This document shows positions 1 through 8,162 of a stretch of 64,000 bases of DNA, piece by piece. Numbering within the stretch: the stretch's first letter is position 1; every line of letters starts with the position of its first letter. The position numbers and the translations under genes are program-made. Below the pieces are notes generated by a model. The model saw only the letters and a program-made list of their open reading frames with translations, did not search any database and was not told the DNA's origin. Source of the stretch: Ruegeria sp. AD91A (GTDB taxonomy: Bacteria; Pseudomonadota; Alphaproteobacteria; Rhodobacterales; Rhodobacteraceae); assembly GCF_003443535.1 (NCBI RefSeq), contig NZ_CP031946.1, forward strand, positions 2,556,001 to 2,620,000. Reading direction: 5' to 3'.

Positions 1-697
1 GGTGGGGTTCGAAGGCTACGAAGATTTCCGTGCCCCGTTCCGGGATGCGATCCGGCAGGGACGTGTGTCATTTCCGGATCGCGCCCGCTGGTTGCAGGAC
101 ATCGGCAAGTCAGGGGAACTGGGCGGCCTCTACGCCGATATGATCGGCTCCGCGATCCGCAATATTGAAGAGACCTTTGCCGGGATCGACGCCGCAAAGC
201 TGAAGGCCGCGGCCGAGGATATCTGGAATTGTCGCCAGATTTTCACGCTGGGTGTAGGCGTCAACAATTCGAACGCGCGAAACTTCACCTATCTGGCCTC
301 AACCGGCATGAAGCAGTTTCACGCCATCCCGCGTCCCGGCTCGACCCCGGTGGATGATCTGGCCTGGGCCGATGAGCAGGACGTGCTGATCGCGATCACG
401 TGCCACCCCTATCGCACCGAAGTCATCGAGGCGATCAAGCTGGCCCGACAACAGGGTCTGACCGTCATTGGTATTTCCGACAGTCCGGCCAGCCCGGTGA
501 TCCTGAATGCTCATCACGGCTTTGTCGTTGCAGCCGACACGCCGCAGTTTTTTCCGTCATCCGTCTCGACCATCGCCTTGTTGGAAACACTGCTGTCCTT
601 CGTGATCGCCGTGTCCAGCGATGAGATCGTCGAGAGGGTGGAACGGTTTCACCAACGCAGACACCAACTTGGCCTCTACGCGGAGGAGCCCGAATGA
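1..697 (+). CDS. MurR/RpiR family regulator (5' end cut by window)
   Basis: A sugar-isomerase (SIS) domain fills most of the visible protein: the run FTLGVGVNNSNARNF is the SIS phosphate-binding loop, and VIGISDSPASPV is the second SIS strand. RpiR proteins are usually about 280-300 residues with an N-terminal helix-turn-helix. Only about 231 residues are present, so the HTH lies before the window and the true start is not visible. The stop overlaps the ATG of the Rieske oxygenase gene by four bases (ATGA), so the regulator is probably co-transcribed with it and controls the operon. The effector is unknown. Confidence 0.85.
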   Translation, partial: VGFEGYEDFRAPFRDAIRQGRVSFPDRARWLQDIGKSGELGGLYADMIGSAIRNIEETFAGIDAAKLKAAAEDIWNCRQIFTLGVGVNNSNARNFTYLASTGMKQFHAIPRPGSTPVDDLAWADEQDVLIAITCHPYRTEVIEAIKLARQQGLTVIGISDSPASPVILNAHHGFVVAADTPQFFPSSVSTIALLETLLSFVIAVSSDEIVERVERFHQRRHQLGLYAEEPE

Positions 698-1782
698 ACG
701 CACCCCTGACCCACTCACTGGACGCGCGATACTATACCGACCCTGCGATTTTCGAGCAGGAAATACAGGGGCTTCTGGCCCGAACGTGGCAGTTTGCGGG
801 CCATGTCGCGCAGGTCCGGGAAACGGGGGATTACTTTGCGTTTGAGATCGCCGGCCAGAACCTGTTCTGCATTCGCGGCCGCGACGGCGAAATCCGCACC
901 TTCTATAACGTCTGCCAGCACCGCGCGCATGAAATGGTCACCGGCGCGGGCAACACGCGTGTCGTCGTCTGCCCCTACCACGCCTGGACTTATGAGCTGT
1001 CCGGTCAATTGCGCGCCGGACCCAACATCAAATCCGTCCCCGGGTTCTACCGCAGCGCCATTTGCCTGACCTCGGTGCGCACCGAAGTGTTCAATGGTTT
1101 CATTTTCGTTAATCTCGATGACAACGCCGCCCCGATGGATGAATGGTACCCCGGCGTGCGCGAGGAAATCCGCGCCTTTGTCCCGCAAATCGACGATCTG
1201 GAACCGCTAGAATGGGTCGAGATCCCCGAAAACTGCAACTGGAAAGTCAGTATCGAGAACTATTCGGAATGCTACCATTGCCCGACCAATCACCCGACCT
1301 TTGCCGAAGGAGTGGTCAAGCCCGAGACCTATGACATTCAGCCGGACGCGGGTGGCGGCTATGTGTTGCGTCACACGACGGAATGCCAAAGCCTCGACAA
1401 GATGACCTACCCCATCGACCTGTCGGTACCCCACGCAGGCGATTATCAGTCATGGTTTCTGTGGCCGATGTTCTCGTTCCAGTGTTATCCCGGCAATGTG
1501 CTGAACACCTATCACTGGCGCGCGGTTGATGCCGATCACTGCACCGTCTGGCGCGGTTGGTACACCGAAGGCGGCTCGGACAGCGCAGTTATCCGGCAAC
1601 TGGCGGTCCAGGATCGCGAAACGACGGTCGAGGAAGACATCCGCCTTGTGGAATCCGTTCATCGCGGGCTCAAGTCGCGGGGCTATCGCCCCGGACCGCT
1701 TGTTCTGGATCCGGGCTGCGGGGTGATGTCGGAACATTCCATTGCGCGACTTCAGCAATGGATGCGCGAGGCTGTGGATTAG
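694..1782 (+). CDS. Rieske non-heme iron oxygenase, alpha subunit
   Basis: 362 residues with both metal sites of ring-hydroxylating/demethylating oxygenases. The Rieske [2Fe-2S] ligands are Cys74-x-His76 and Cys93-x-x-His96 (NVCQHRAH and CPYHAW). The mononuclear iron ligands are His195 and His200 in the stretch ENYSECYHCPTNH, with an acidic ligand expected in the EEDIRL segment. Length and motif style resemble the carnitine/betaine-type monooxygenases (CntA-like, GbcA-like) more than aromatic dioxygenases. No reductase gene is adjacent, so electrons must come from a partner elsewhere. Starts at ATG 694 inside the stop of the RpiR gene. The substrate is not shown by sequence; N-demethylation of a quaternary amine is one possibility. 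Confidence 0.88.
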   Translation: MNAPLTHSLDARYYTDPAIFEQEIQGLLARTWQFAGHVAQVRETGDYFAFEIAGQNLFCIRGRDGEIRTFYNVCQHRAHEMVTGAGNTRVVVCPYHAWTYELSGQLRAGPNIKSVPGFYRSAICLTSVRTEVFNGFIFVNLDDNAAPMDEWYPGVREEIRAFVPQIDDLEPLEWVEIPENCNWKVSIENYSECYHCPTNHPTFAEGVVKPETYDIQPDAGGGYVLRHTTECQSLDKMTYPIDLSVPHAGDYQSWFLWPMFSFQCYPGNVLNTYHWRAVDADHCTVWRGWYTEGGSDSAVIRQLAVQDRETTVEEDIRLVESVHRGLKSRGYRPGPLVLDPGCGVMSEHSIARLQQWMREAVD

Positions 1783-1801
1783 TGGCCGAGGTCGCACGCT
1801 G

Positions 1802-2620
1802 ATGCTGATGCCTGAAGTCTGGCGCCCGGAACACAAACTGTTCCCCCATCAGGTCGGGTTCACCTGCCCGCCGTTCGACTTTGACGCCGCGCCCTCGGAT
1901 TTCCTGCGCATGTGCCCCGAAACCGTGGGCGTTCACGGGTGGATGCTGCACGTGCCAGACTACGTGCACGGATTGGATCAGCGGAGACAGAACTTTGGCA
2001 TGCTCGAAGACTTCGTGCACTGCATGTCCCGCAACGGTGTGGATGTCTGCGGTCAGGTCGGTTCGAATTGGGTCCATGCCTGCGGGCTGGGCGTGGAAGG
2101 CGTTCGGCAACACTGCGAAGACCTGTCAGACAAATATGGCACGCGCTTTCACATGGCCGGATATGCCATGGTCGAGGCACTGCGTGACCTGAATGTCGAA
2201 AAGGTTGCCCTGAACGCCGCCTATCATTGGCCGGAATGGTGGCAGGGCACGGCCGGCTTCTTGAAGGAAGCCGGGTTTGATGTGGTCTGGGCCGGGAATT
2301 TCCACGATCAGGGCTGGTTCGGCAGTCAGGAAGAGGTCAATTCCTGTCGCTGGGTCTTTGACGGCGATCTGGCACTGAAAAGCTTTGAATATGTGGCCGA
2401 CAAGGCACCCCGGGCCGAAGCGATCCTGATCAATGGCATGTGCAATTTCCGTACCGGGCCCGGTGGCTTGCCGCAGCGCCCACTGCATCTGGCCGATACC
2501 CTTGAAGATGCGCTGGGCAAACCGGTGATTGGTCATGACATCGCGCTTTACTGGCGCGTCTTCAAATCCCTCGGTATCGCACCCGGTACACCGCACGGGC
2601 AATTGCTGAAACGTCTTTAG
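1802..2620 (+). CDS. Asp/Glu racemase / maleate isomerase / arylmalonate decarboxylase superfamily protein
   Basis: About 272 residues from the ATG at 1802, 19 bases after the Rieske gene; a second in-frame ATG lies at 1808. The two-domain alpha/beta fold of this superfamily is suggested by a Cys in each half at the expected places: VHACGLG after GQVGSNW, and INGMCNFRT in the second half. Between them, MVEALRDLNVEKVALNAAYH resembles the family's usual AL-x-x-L region. Family members use one or both Cys as acid/base for racemisation, cis-trans isomerisation or decarboxylation. Which reaction applies here cannot be told. Its place in a four-gene operon with an oxygenase suggests a step in a catabolic route. 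Confidence 0.7.
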   Translation: MLMPEVWRPEHKLFPHQVGFTCPPFDFDAAPSDFLRMCPETVGVHGWMLHVPDYVHGLDQRRQNFGMLEDFVHCMSRNGVDVCGQVGSNWVHACGLGVEGVRQHCEDLSDKYGTRFHMAGYAMVEALRDLNVEKVALNAAYHWPEWWQGTAGFLKEAGFDVVWAGNFHDQGWFGSQEEVNSCRWVFDGDLALKSFEYVADKAPRAEAILINGMCNFRTGPGGLPQRPLHLADTLEDALGKPVIGHDIALYWRVFKSLGIAPGTPHGQLLKRL

Positions 2621-2634
2621 TTATTCGAGAGGCC

Positions 2635-3381
2635 ATGACCATGCACAAAATCCTCGCGCTCTGGGCCGTACCAAGGTCCACGTCAACCGCGTTCGAGTGG
2701 ATGATGCGGCAACGCGGTGATCTCGACTGCCTGCACGAGCCCTTCGGCGAGGCGTGGTATCAGGGTGAAGACCCGCTTTGGCATCGGTTCCAACCAGGGG
2801 ACGTGACAACGCCAGGCCTGACATTGGACAGCGTGTGGCTGGACATTCAACAGCGGGCGAAACGGGGGCTGGTCTTCCTGAAGGATTTTCCGCATTACAT
2901 CAACCACATGTGGAATGCCGGGTTTCTGTCGCATTTCACCCACGCCTTTCTGATCCGGGACCCGGCCAAGACCATCACTTCGATGTACAAACAATGGCCG
3001 GACTTTGCCGAAGGCGAGGTTGGCTTTCCCGAACAGCGTGCCCTGTTCGATCTGTTGACCGCACTGAACGGAACTCCGCCGCCGGTCATTGACAGCGATG
3101 ACCTGCTGGAAGATCCACACGGCATGACCCGGGCCTTCTGTGACGCGGTGGGAATTCCGTTCATCGAACAGGCGCTGAGCTGGGAACCGGGCGGTGATCC
3201 GTCCGCCCTCAGTTGGTGGGACGGCGGGTCGTTCCATGGCAACCTCGCGAAATCGACCGGGCTTGCGCCGCAGACACGCACGCATATCGACATCGCGGAC
3301 GCGCCAGACCGTGTGAAACAGGTGCACCGCAGGATGAAACCGCATTACGATCACCTTTACAAACACCGCCTGACACACTGA
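2635..3381 (+). CDS. Sulfotransferase-like family protein
   Basis: 248 residues beginning MTMHKILALWAVPRSTSTAF. The WAVPRSTSTAFEWMM stretch is a P-loop-like PAPS 5'-phosphosulfate-binding motif as seen in bacterial sulfotransferase-like proteins, and HAFLIRDPAKTITSMY matches the 3'-phosphate-binding region (RDP, then S). Residue length is normal for the small bacterial members. No signal peptide, so cytoplasmic. It sits 14 bases after the racemase-fold gene. Many proteins of this group have no proven sulfonation activity, so the reaction is an inference. Sulfatase genes elsewhere in the window show that sulfate esters matter to this organism, but no direct link is visible. Confidence 0.72.
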   Translation: MTMHKILALWAVPRSTSTAFEWMMRQRGDLDCLHEPFGEAWYQGEDPLWHRFQPGDVTTPGLTLDSVWLDIQQRAKRGLVFLKDFPHYINHMWNAGFLSHFTHAFLIRDPAKTITSMYKQWPDFAEGEVGFPEQRALFDLLTALNGTPPPVIDSDDLLEDPHGMTRAFCDAVGIPFIEQALSWEPGGDPSALSWWDGGSFHGNLAKSTGLAPQTRTHIDIADAPDRVKQVHRRMKPHYDHLYKHRLTH

Positions 3382-3398
3382 CACACCGGAGACCCGCA

Positions 3399-3782
3399 AT
3401 GGCCGACATTTTCGACGAAGACCTGTTTCTGAAAGGACTGGAGCAAAGGAAGAACACGCTGGGCGAAGAGTATGTGGAGAAAAACCTTGCTGCCGCCGAC
3501 GACTTCACCCGCCCGTTTCAGGAAGCCATGACGGCCTGGTGCTGGGGGTTTGGGTGGGGCGACGACGTGATTGACGCCAAGACCCGGTCGATGATGAACC
3601 TTTCGATGATCGGTGCGCTGGGAAAGATGCATGAATGGGAAATCCACTGCCGGGGCGCCATCAACAACGGAGTGTCAAAGGAAGAAATCCGCGCCATCAT
3701 CCACGTGGTCGGGATTTATTGCGGCGTTCCTCAAGCGCTGGAGTGTTTTCGCGTGGCCCGCAAGGTGCTGGACGAAATCTGA
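3399..3782 (+). CDS. Carboxymuconolactone decarboxylase (CMD/AhpD-like) family protein
   Basis: 127 residues from the ATG at 3399, which has GGAG 9-13 bases upstream; a longer in-frame extension exists but lies inside the sulfotransferase gene. Small all-helical CMD domain: KTRSMMNLSMIGALGKMHEWEIH is the typical central helix, followed by NNGVSKEEIRAIIHVVGIYCGVP and ALECFRVA. There is no CxxC pair, so an AhpD-type thiol peroxidase role is unlikely; a PcaC-like decarboxylase or isomerase role is more plausible. Last gene of the operon that begins before the window. Confidence 0.85.
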   Translation: MADIFDEDLFLKGLEQRKNTLGEEYVEKNLAAADDFTRPFQEAMTAWCWGFGWGDDVIDAKTRSMMNLSMIGALGKMHEWEIHCRGAINNGVSKEEIRAIIHVVGIYCGVPQALECFRVARKVLDEI

Positions 3783-3789
3783 CGACCCG

Positions 3790-5409
3790 TCACAGACCAG
3801 CCGCCGACAAGAGCCGCACGCCTTCTTCGTAGTGTCGCCTGTTCTTGAAACAGCCGGGCCAGGCCCAGCGCTCGGCGGTAAAGCCCGGCTGCAATTCCAG
3901 AATCTGTCGGGCATGTCGACGCGCCAGGGAATGGTTCCCGGCGGCGGCGGACAGCATGCACAGCACGACCCTGGGACGAACGCGTCCGGGGTCAACCCGC
4001 AACACGTTATGGGCATGCTGCCACGCGGCCTTGTCCCCGGTTATCATCATTGCAATTGCCAGGTTTGCTTCGATCCAAATAGGGGGATGCGGCGTCAATG
4101 CCAGCGCTTTCTTGCAGACCGAAACGCCTTCTTCAGCCCTGTCATCATACACCAACAGGATGCCGTAATATCCCAACAATTCCGGGCTTCCGCTGAAACG
4201 TTCCACGACGGCAAGCATCAAGTTGCAAGCCTCTGACGTGTTGCCAGCAACACTGTGGGTGAAGGCATGGAGGGCCGAGCAGTACGGGTCCGTTGGGTAC
4301 AGATTGCACAGCTTCTTGCATTCGGCCTCTACCATTGCCAGCGCCTCGGTCGGGTTTGCATTCATGCCCAGGCGGATCATGTCCAAATGACAGAAACCGA
4401 TCGCGACACGTGCCGGAAGGTATCCCGGGTCAAACTCCAGACAGGCGCGATATTGACGGATGGCATCCTGCAACCCGTCTTCTGTTGCCTGACTTTCCAG
4501 AATGCGGGCCTTCTGGAACGCCGACCAAGCCTCGGTCGATGTGGCACGACCTGACCAGATTTCTGACCAATACCCGTCGCGCAATCGCAGTTGGAGCGCC
4601 TCGACGACCTTCATGGCGATTTCTTCGACCGCGTCGAATGTTTCCTTTGCGCGAAAGCGGAACCGTTGTGTCCACAGGCAAACCTGATCTGCGGTTGACG
4701 TCAGTTGAGCGGCCACCCGCAGGCCTTCTGCGCCGACCACACTGCCGCTGAGAACATAGCCTTCAACCGGGCCTTCCTGCCTGCGCGCGTCACGAAGCTC
4801 GATCACGTCGGACATTGTGCCCAGAAGAAACATGAGCTCGTCTCGTATGGAGGATGCAGCGATGCTGATATCCGGCGTTTCCCCGACAACTTCAAAAGGC
4901 TCTACAACAACCGCTGGACGCAAACGCCCCCAATGCACCGGCAAACCGCGGCCCGCCAGAACCGGACCGTCTGACTCTGTATCGATGTCCCAATAAGCCT
5001 GCCGCTCAACCGTCAGCCATGCCTCGAACTCGGGGTCGGCAACGTCCAACCCTTCCAGCAACTCAGCGCGGTCTGAACTGAGCTGCTCGTCAAACAGATC
5101 AACCTCGACTGCTGCCAGATTGATCGACACCGTTTCACGGGTTACTTCAAGAAAATCAAGTTTATGCTTGGAAAAGTGTTTGCTGAGAACACTAAGCTCT
5201 TTGCGCAACGACGCCGCGCCTTGTGCGGGCGAACTCTCGCTCCAGAGCTTGTCCTGCAACCAAGCCCTGCTGCGTATCGCGTTTTTCGACAGGAGCACCA
5301 AAGCAAGAAGAGCTTTCGCTTTGGTGCCCCGAGGCGTTACATCCTGACCGTCGTCGCAAATAATCTGAAACGGTCCGGTCAAAAAAACCTTGGTTCTTGC
5401 CTCAGTCAC
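3790..5409 (-). CDS. SARP/OmpR-type winged-helix regulator with TPR region
   Basis: 539 residues. The first ~95 residues (MTEARTKVFLTGPFQIIC ... LWSESSPAQGAASLRKELS) resemble the winged-helix DNA-binding domain of SARP/OmpR-type proteins, including the LLALVLLSKNAIRSRAWLQDKLW helix pair. The C-terminal half has repeated helical pairs typical of TPR proteins (for example YRACLEFDPGYLPARVAIGF). No transmembrane segment is evident. It lies 32 bases downstream of the putative RiPP precursor and on the same strand, so the two could share a transcript; it converges with the CMD gene 7 bases away. Likely the local regulator of the precursor/YcaO/haloperoxidase cluster, by position only. Confidence 0.75.
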   Translation of the reverse strand: MTEARTKVFLTGPFQIICDDGQDVTPRGTKAKALLALVLLSKNAIRSRAWLQDKLWSESSPAQGAASLRKELSVLSKHFSKHKLDFLEVTRETVSINLAAVEVDLFDEQLSSDRAELLEGLDVADPEFEAWLTVERQAYWDIDTESDGPVLAGRGLPVHWGRLRPAVVVEPFEVVGETPDISIAASSIRDELMFLLGTMSDVIELRDARRQEGPVEGYVLSGSVVGAEGLRVAAQLTSTADQVCLWTQRFRFRAKETFDAVEEIAMKVVEALQLRLRDGYWSEIWSGRATSTEAWSAFQKARILESQATEDGLQDAIRQYRACLEFDPGYLPARVAIGFCHLDMIRLGMNANPTEALAMVEAECKKLCNLYPTDPYCSALHAFTHSVAGNTSEACNLMLAVVERFSGSPELLGYYGILLVYDDRAEEGVSVCKKALALTPHPPIWIEANLAIAMMITGDKAAWQHAHNVLRVDPGRVRPRVVLCMLSAAAGNHSLARRHARQILELQPGFTAERWAWPGCFKNRRHYEEGVRLLSAAGL

Positions 5410-5441
5410 TAACGGCCCTCAAAAGCGTTCGGGGGTTGTCG

Positions 5442-5753
5442 TTAACCGCTGCATCCAAAAATGACGATACCGCCCATCGCTTCATAGGCAAGTTTGCAGC
5501 ACCATGACTCGTGATCGGGGTTCGGATCCGGCTTTTTGTCACTCAGGTCCGGAACAACGATATGAACCAGATCCTTGGTGTCATAGACAAACCTGACCTC
5601 TGGGTTACCACTGTCCGCCAGGATTTCTTGAATTTTGCGTTCCGCCGCATCCTGATCATCTTGCGACCCAAGTGCACGACCGCGCGCGGCATTCAGAACT
5701 TCACACCCCAAGTCTTTCAATGAATAATTCGGGTTGATTATCAAACGAGCCAT
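5442..5753 (-). CDS. Putative NHLP/TOMM-type RiPP precursor peptide
   Basis: 103 residues from the ATG at 5753, which has an AGGAG ribosome-binding site about 9 bases upstream; the reading frame continues upstream but has no better start. Residues 51-69 (PEVRFVYDTKDLVHIVVPD) resemble the end of nitrile-hydratase-like leader peptides, which have a conserved V-x-D-T-x-x-x-V-x-x-V-x-P pattern. The tail is short and Cys/Gly rich: Cys85, Cys86, a Gly94-Gly95 pair, then IVIFGCSG at the end. A GG cut would leave an eight-residue core; a longer core starting near Cys85 is also possible. A YcaO gene starts 68 bases away on the other strand. No homology search was done, so the call rests on pattern and context. 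Confidence 0.55.
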   Translation of the reverse strand: MARLIINPNYSLKDLGCEVLNAARGRALGSQDDQDAAERKIQEILADSGNPEVRFVYDTKDLVHIVVPDLSDKKPDPNPDHESWCCKLAYEAMGGIVIFGCSG

Positions 5754-5821
5754 GTAAAATCTCCTTCTCAAACAACAATGCCCATTTGTATACCCCGTTA
5801 CATGCTTATCCGGAAACGAAA
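5754..5821. promoter_or_regulatory. Divergent promoter region between precursor and YcaO genes
   Basis: These 68 bases separate the start of the precursor (minus) from the preferred ATG of the YcaO gene (plus), and must hold at least one promoter and both leaders. The precursor ribosome-binding site (AGGAG on the minus strand, about 5763-5767) is clear. GGAAACG at about 5811-5817 precedes the YcaO ATG. I cannot define -10/-35 boxes with confidence. Confidence 0.45.
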
Positions 5822-6763
5822 ATGACCGACACGTTGATTGAACGCGCTGAAACTGCTCGGCTAATTTCCGAACCCTCGTTTGCCGAATTCCCCAAGGGTG
5901 CGCCAATCCACGCGGCTTTTCGCTTGATCGAGCTGCGCAACGGGACTCTGCCCCCCAAGGGCGGGATGGGCCATCGCGTGTCTTTCGGCACCGGCCGCAC
6001 ACCGGAGGAGGCGGCGCGGCTGGCCGGGTTTGAGGCGATTGAGCGCTATGCCTTGCAATACAGTACCGAAGCACCACAAACCTGCGAAAGCCTGATCGCG
6101 TCGGATGGTGCATCCCATGGGATGTCAACCGAAGCGCTTGCACTGGGTGTTCCGGGCAGCGACGGAACGGTCACTTCGAAAGGTGCCGCTGCCGGTCCAA
6201 CACACGAAGCCGCCGCCCTTTGGGCGGCGCTGGAGTGTTTGGAACACGCTCTTGGATCACACGGATTTGACCATCTGGTGCCGGAGACTGCACTGCCCCA
6301 CGATTTGACGCAGTGGCTGAATGTTCAACTGCGGCAACTGAGCATTCACACCCTCGAAGTCCCGGGCATCGGCCTTCTGCTGCGCGCGGTTTGCGCAGAC
6401 GCGGATGGCGGCAGGCCCACCTATGGATCGGCGCTTTCCGCAAATCTGGCGCAGGGCGTCTGGCACGCAGCATCCGAGGCGGTGGTGTCCTGGCGCAACA
6501 TGGTGATGCTTGATCATAACGGCGTGACGGATCACGGCATGGATGCCGAGCAGGTACGTTTATTCCGGCTTTATCGCGGCGCGCTAAATGACCGGCCCAC
6601 GGCTCCGACAGAGTTGTTCGACGTTCAGGCGTGGAAGACCCCGAACCCGTCGCTGACGACTGTATTAACGGCCGCAAGCTGTGCATTCGGTCGTCCGGTT
6701 GCGATTTTTGATATGACGGCACCTGAAATCCCGCTGCCAGTGGTCAAAGCCGTGCCAGTCTGA
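5822..6763 (+). CDS. YcaO-domain protein (putative RiPP cyclodehydratase/thioamidase component)
   Basis: 313 residues from the ATG at 5822; an in-frame TTG at 5786 is possible but has a poorer leader. YcaO landmarks in order: ARLAGFEAIERYALQYS (the E-x-x-E-R ATP/Mg motif), KGAAAGPTHEAAALWAALEC (the G-x-A-x-G helix start), GSALSANLAQGVWHAASEA, and a Pro-rich C-terminus PEIPLPVVKAVPV. YcaO enzymes use ATP to activate backbone amides, making azolines, thioamides or amidines. Several usual residues look altered: Leu where Ser is common before the E-x-x-E-R, and LEH in place of an LER. No E1-like or TfuA partner gene is seen nearby. It converges with the 453-residue gene, ending 7 bases before that gene's stop. 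Confidence 0.75.
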   Translation: MTDTLIERAETARLISEPSFAEFPKGAPIHAAFRLIELRNGTLPPKGGMGHRVSFGTGRTPEEAARLAGFEAIERYALQYSTEAPQTCESLIASDGASHGMSTEALALGVPGSDGTVTSKGAAAGPTHEAAALWAALECLEHALGSHGFDHLVPETALPHDLTQWLNVQLRQLSIHTLEVPGIGLLLRAVCADADGGRPTYGSALSANLAQGVWHAASEAVVSWRNMVMLDHNGVTDHGMDAEQVRLFRLYRGALNDRPTAPTELFDVQAWKTPNPSLTTVLTAASCAFGRPVAIFDMTAPEIPLPVVKAVPV

Positions 6764-6770
6764 GCACCTG

Positions 6771-8132
6771 TCAGGATCCGTCTTTACGAAAGCGCGTCGT
6801 GTTGCGGTTGGTCCCTGCTTCGCAACGATCCGCGAATTCCGAGAGCTGCCTGCAACGCTGGGTCTCGGGCAAGCCGCAGACAAACCGTCCCGGGTCAACA
6901 TGCGGGATTTCAACAAATTCGACACGGGTGATCACGCGTGGTTTGGCGGCAACTGTGATCATGGGTCCAACCTCGATCAGACTGGCGAGTGTATAGCCCG
7001 AGACCGGGCGCGCCGATGTGCCTGTTCCCAGCATAATATCGTCGAGAAACCGGGGATCATCGTCGGCAGGCCCGAAGTCAAGGCGCATGGGCATTCCAGG
7101 TGCGCCGCGCCGGAACCGGACCCAGTCCAGAGGCACCTTGTGCTCGCCCAAGAACAGTTCTGACGTTTGGAACGCCCGAAAATAAAGCCCAAGCGGATCA
7201 GAGAACGCCATTGCCTTGCCTGTAGGTGGCTTACCACCTTTTCCCACGGCCAGTTCGAGCGTATCGCTCGCCAAACAGACCCCGGCATGCCGGCAGTACA
7301 GATCTTTCCGGTTCGCGAAATCAAGCACTTCTTCGGGTCGGGCACGCCGCCTGCTATCGCCATTCTTAACGACGTAAGGGAACGAGAATAAGTGCATGGC
7401 CTGGATCAGATCGGTCAAACTGTTCGTATCCTTGGCCAGAAACAAAACATGCTGGATATTCAATGGATGTTCCGGCGGATGCGCGTAATCCGTACCCACC
7501 AGCCTTTTGTGAAAACGGGCCGCGCGCTCGGAAACATCCATCGAAGTCCATACCGACTGTGAGACTTCAAAAAGGTCCTTGCAGGAGTAGAAGCGCCCGG
7601 ACGCCGACGCGACCACCGACAGGAAGTGATCGAGATCGAAGACCGCCATGGTTCGCCACCATTCCATCAACTCGGTGGTGGCCACAAAACGCTTCGGGCG
7701 CATTCTGCCGCCGGCATCGGGTCGCATTACCAGCGCGTATTCAAGGTATTCGTTGTGCAGTTCAACCCTGCTGGACCAGCCTTGGTCTGACAGGCGAGCT
7801 GCCAGTTCATCGCCCAGACAATCCCGCGGCTCTCGTGGACTGGCGCGCCATCTGAACCGATTCGATGGCTGGCCCGCCTCGATGTCACGCGGATCCATGA
7901 CCAGAAACGGGCTGACGCCTTGCCTTTCAAAAGTGTTCTGAATGCTTGAATTCCACGCTGACAGGGCAGCGTCGTTCGCGCGTTGATCGGCAAGTCCAGG
8001 CGATTGGAATACAGACATCAACGAACACCGTTGGGCATCAGAAATACAAGAATGGAAAGTCAGAGGCCTATGCCCGCGAGGTTTCATTTCCAATGGGAGG
8101 GTCCCGGCGGGTGACGAATACGGGAGCATCAT
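6771..8132 (-). CDS. Unassigned 453-residue protein of the YcaO/haloperoxidase cluster
   Basis: I do not recognise this family. The start at 8132 has ACAGG a few bases upstream; a later ATG at 8018 (MSVFQSPGLADQ) is also possible. No signal peptide, transmembrane segment or repeat is visible. The sequence is rich in Trp, Arg and Asp in the middle (TTELMEWWRTMAVFDLDHF), has scattered Cys (YCRHAGVCLASD, CGLPETQRCRQL), and has a strongly polar C-terminus. It is 30 bases downstream of the haloperoxidase gene on the same strand and so is probably co-transcribed with it. It could be a partner enzyme, a substrate-binding protein or a chaperone of that enzyme; nothing in the sequence decides. Confidence 0.6.
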   Translation of the reverse strand: MMLPYSSPAGTLPLEMKPRGHRPLTFHSCISDAQRCSLMSVFQSPGLADQRANDAALSAWNSSIQNTFERQGVSPFLVMDPRDIEAGQPSNRFRWRASPREPRDCLGDELAARLSDQGWSSRVELHNEYLEYALVMRPDAGGRMRPKRFVATTELMEWWRTMAVFDLDHFLSVVASASGRFYSCKDLFEVSQSVWTSMDVSERAARFHKRLVGTDYAHPPEHPLNIQHVLFLAKDTNSLTDLIQAMHLFSFPYVVKNGDSRRRARPEEVLDFANRKDLYCRHAGVCLASDTLELAVGKGGKPPTGKAMAFSDPLGLYFRAFQTSELFLGEHKVPLDWVRFRRGAPGMPMRLDFGPADDDPRFLDDIMLGTGTSARPVSGYTLASLIEVGPMITVAAKPRVITRVEFVEIPHVDPGRFVCGLPETQRCRQLSEFADRCEAGTNRNTTRFRKDGS

Positions 8133-8162
8133 GAAAAACGACCTGTCATGGGGCGGGCACCT

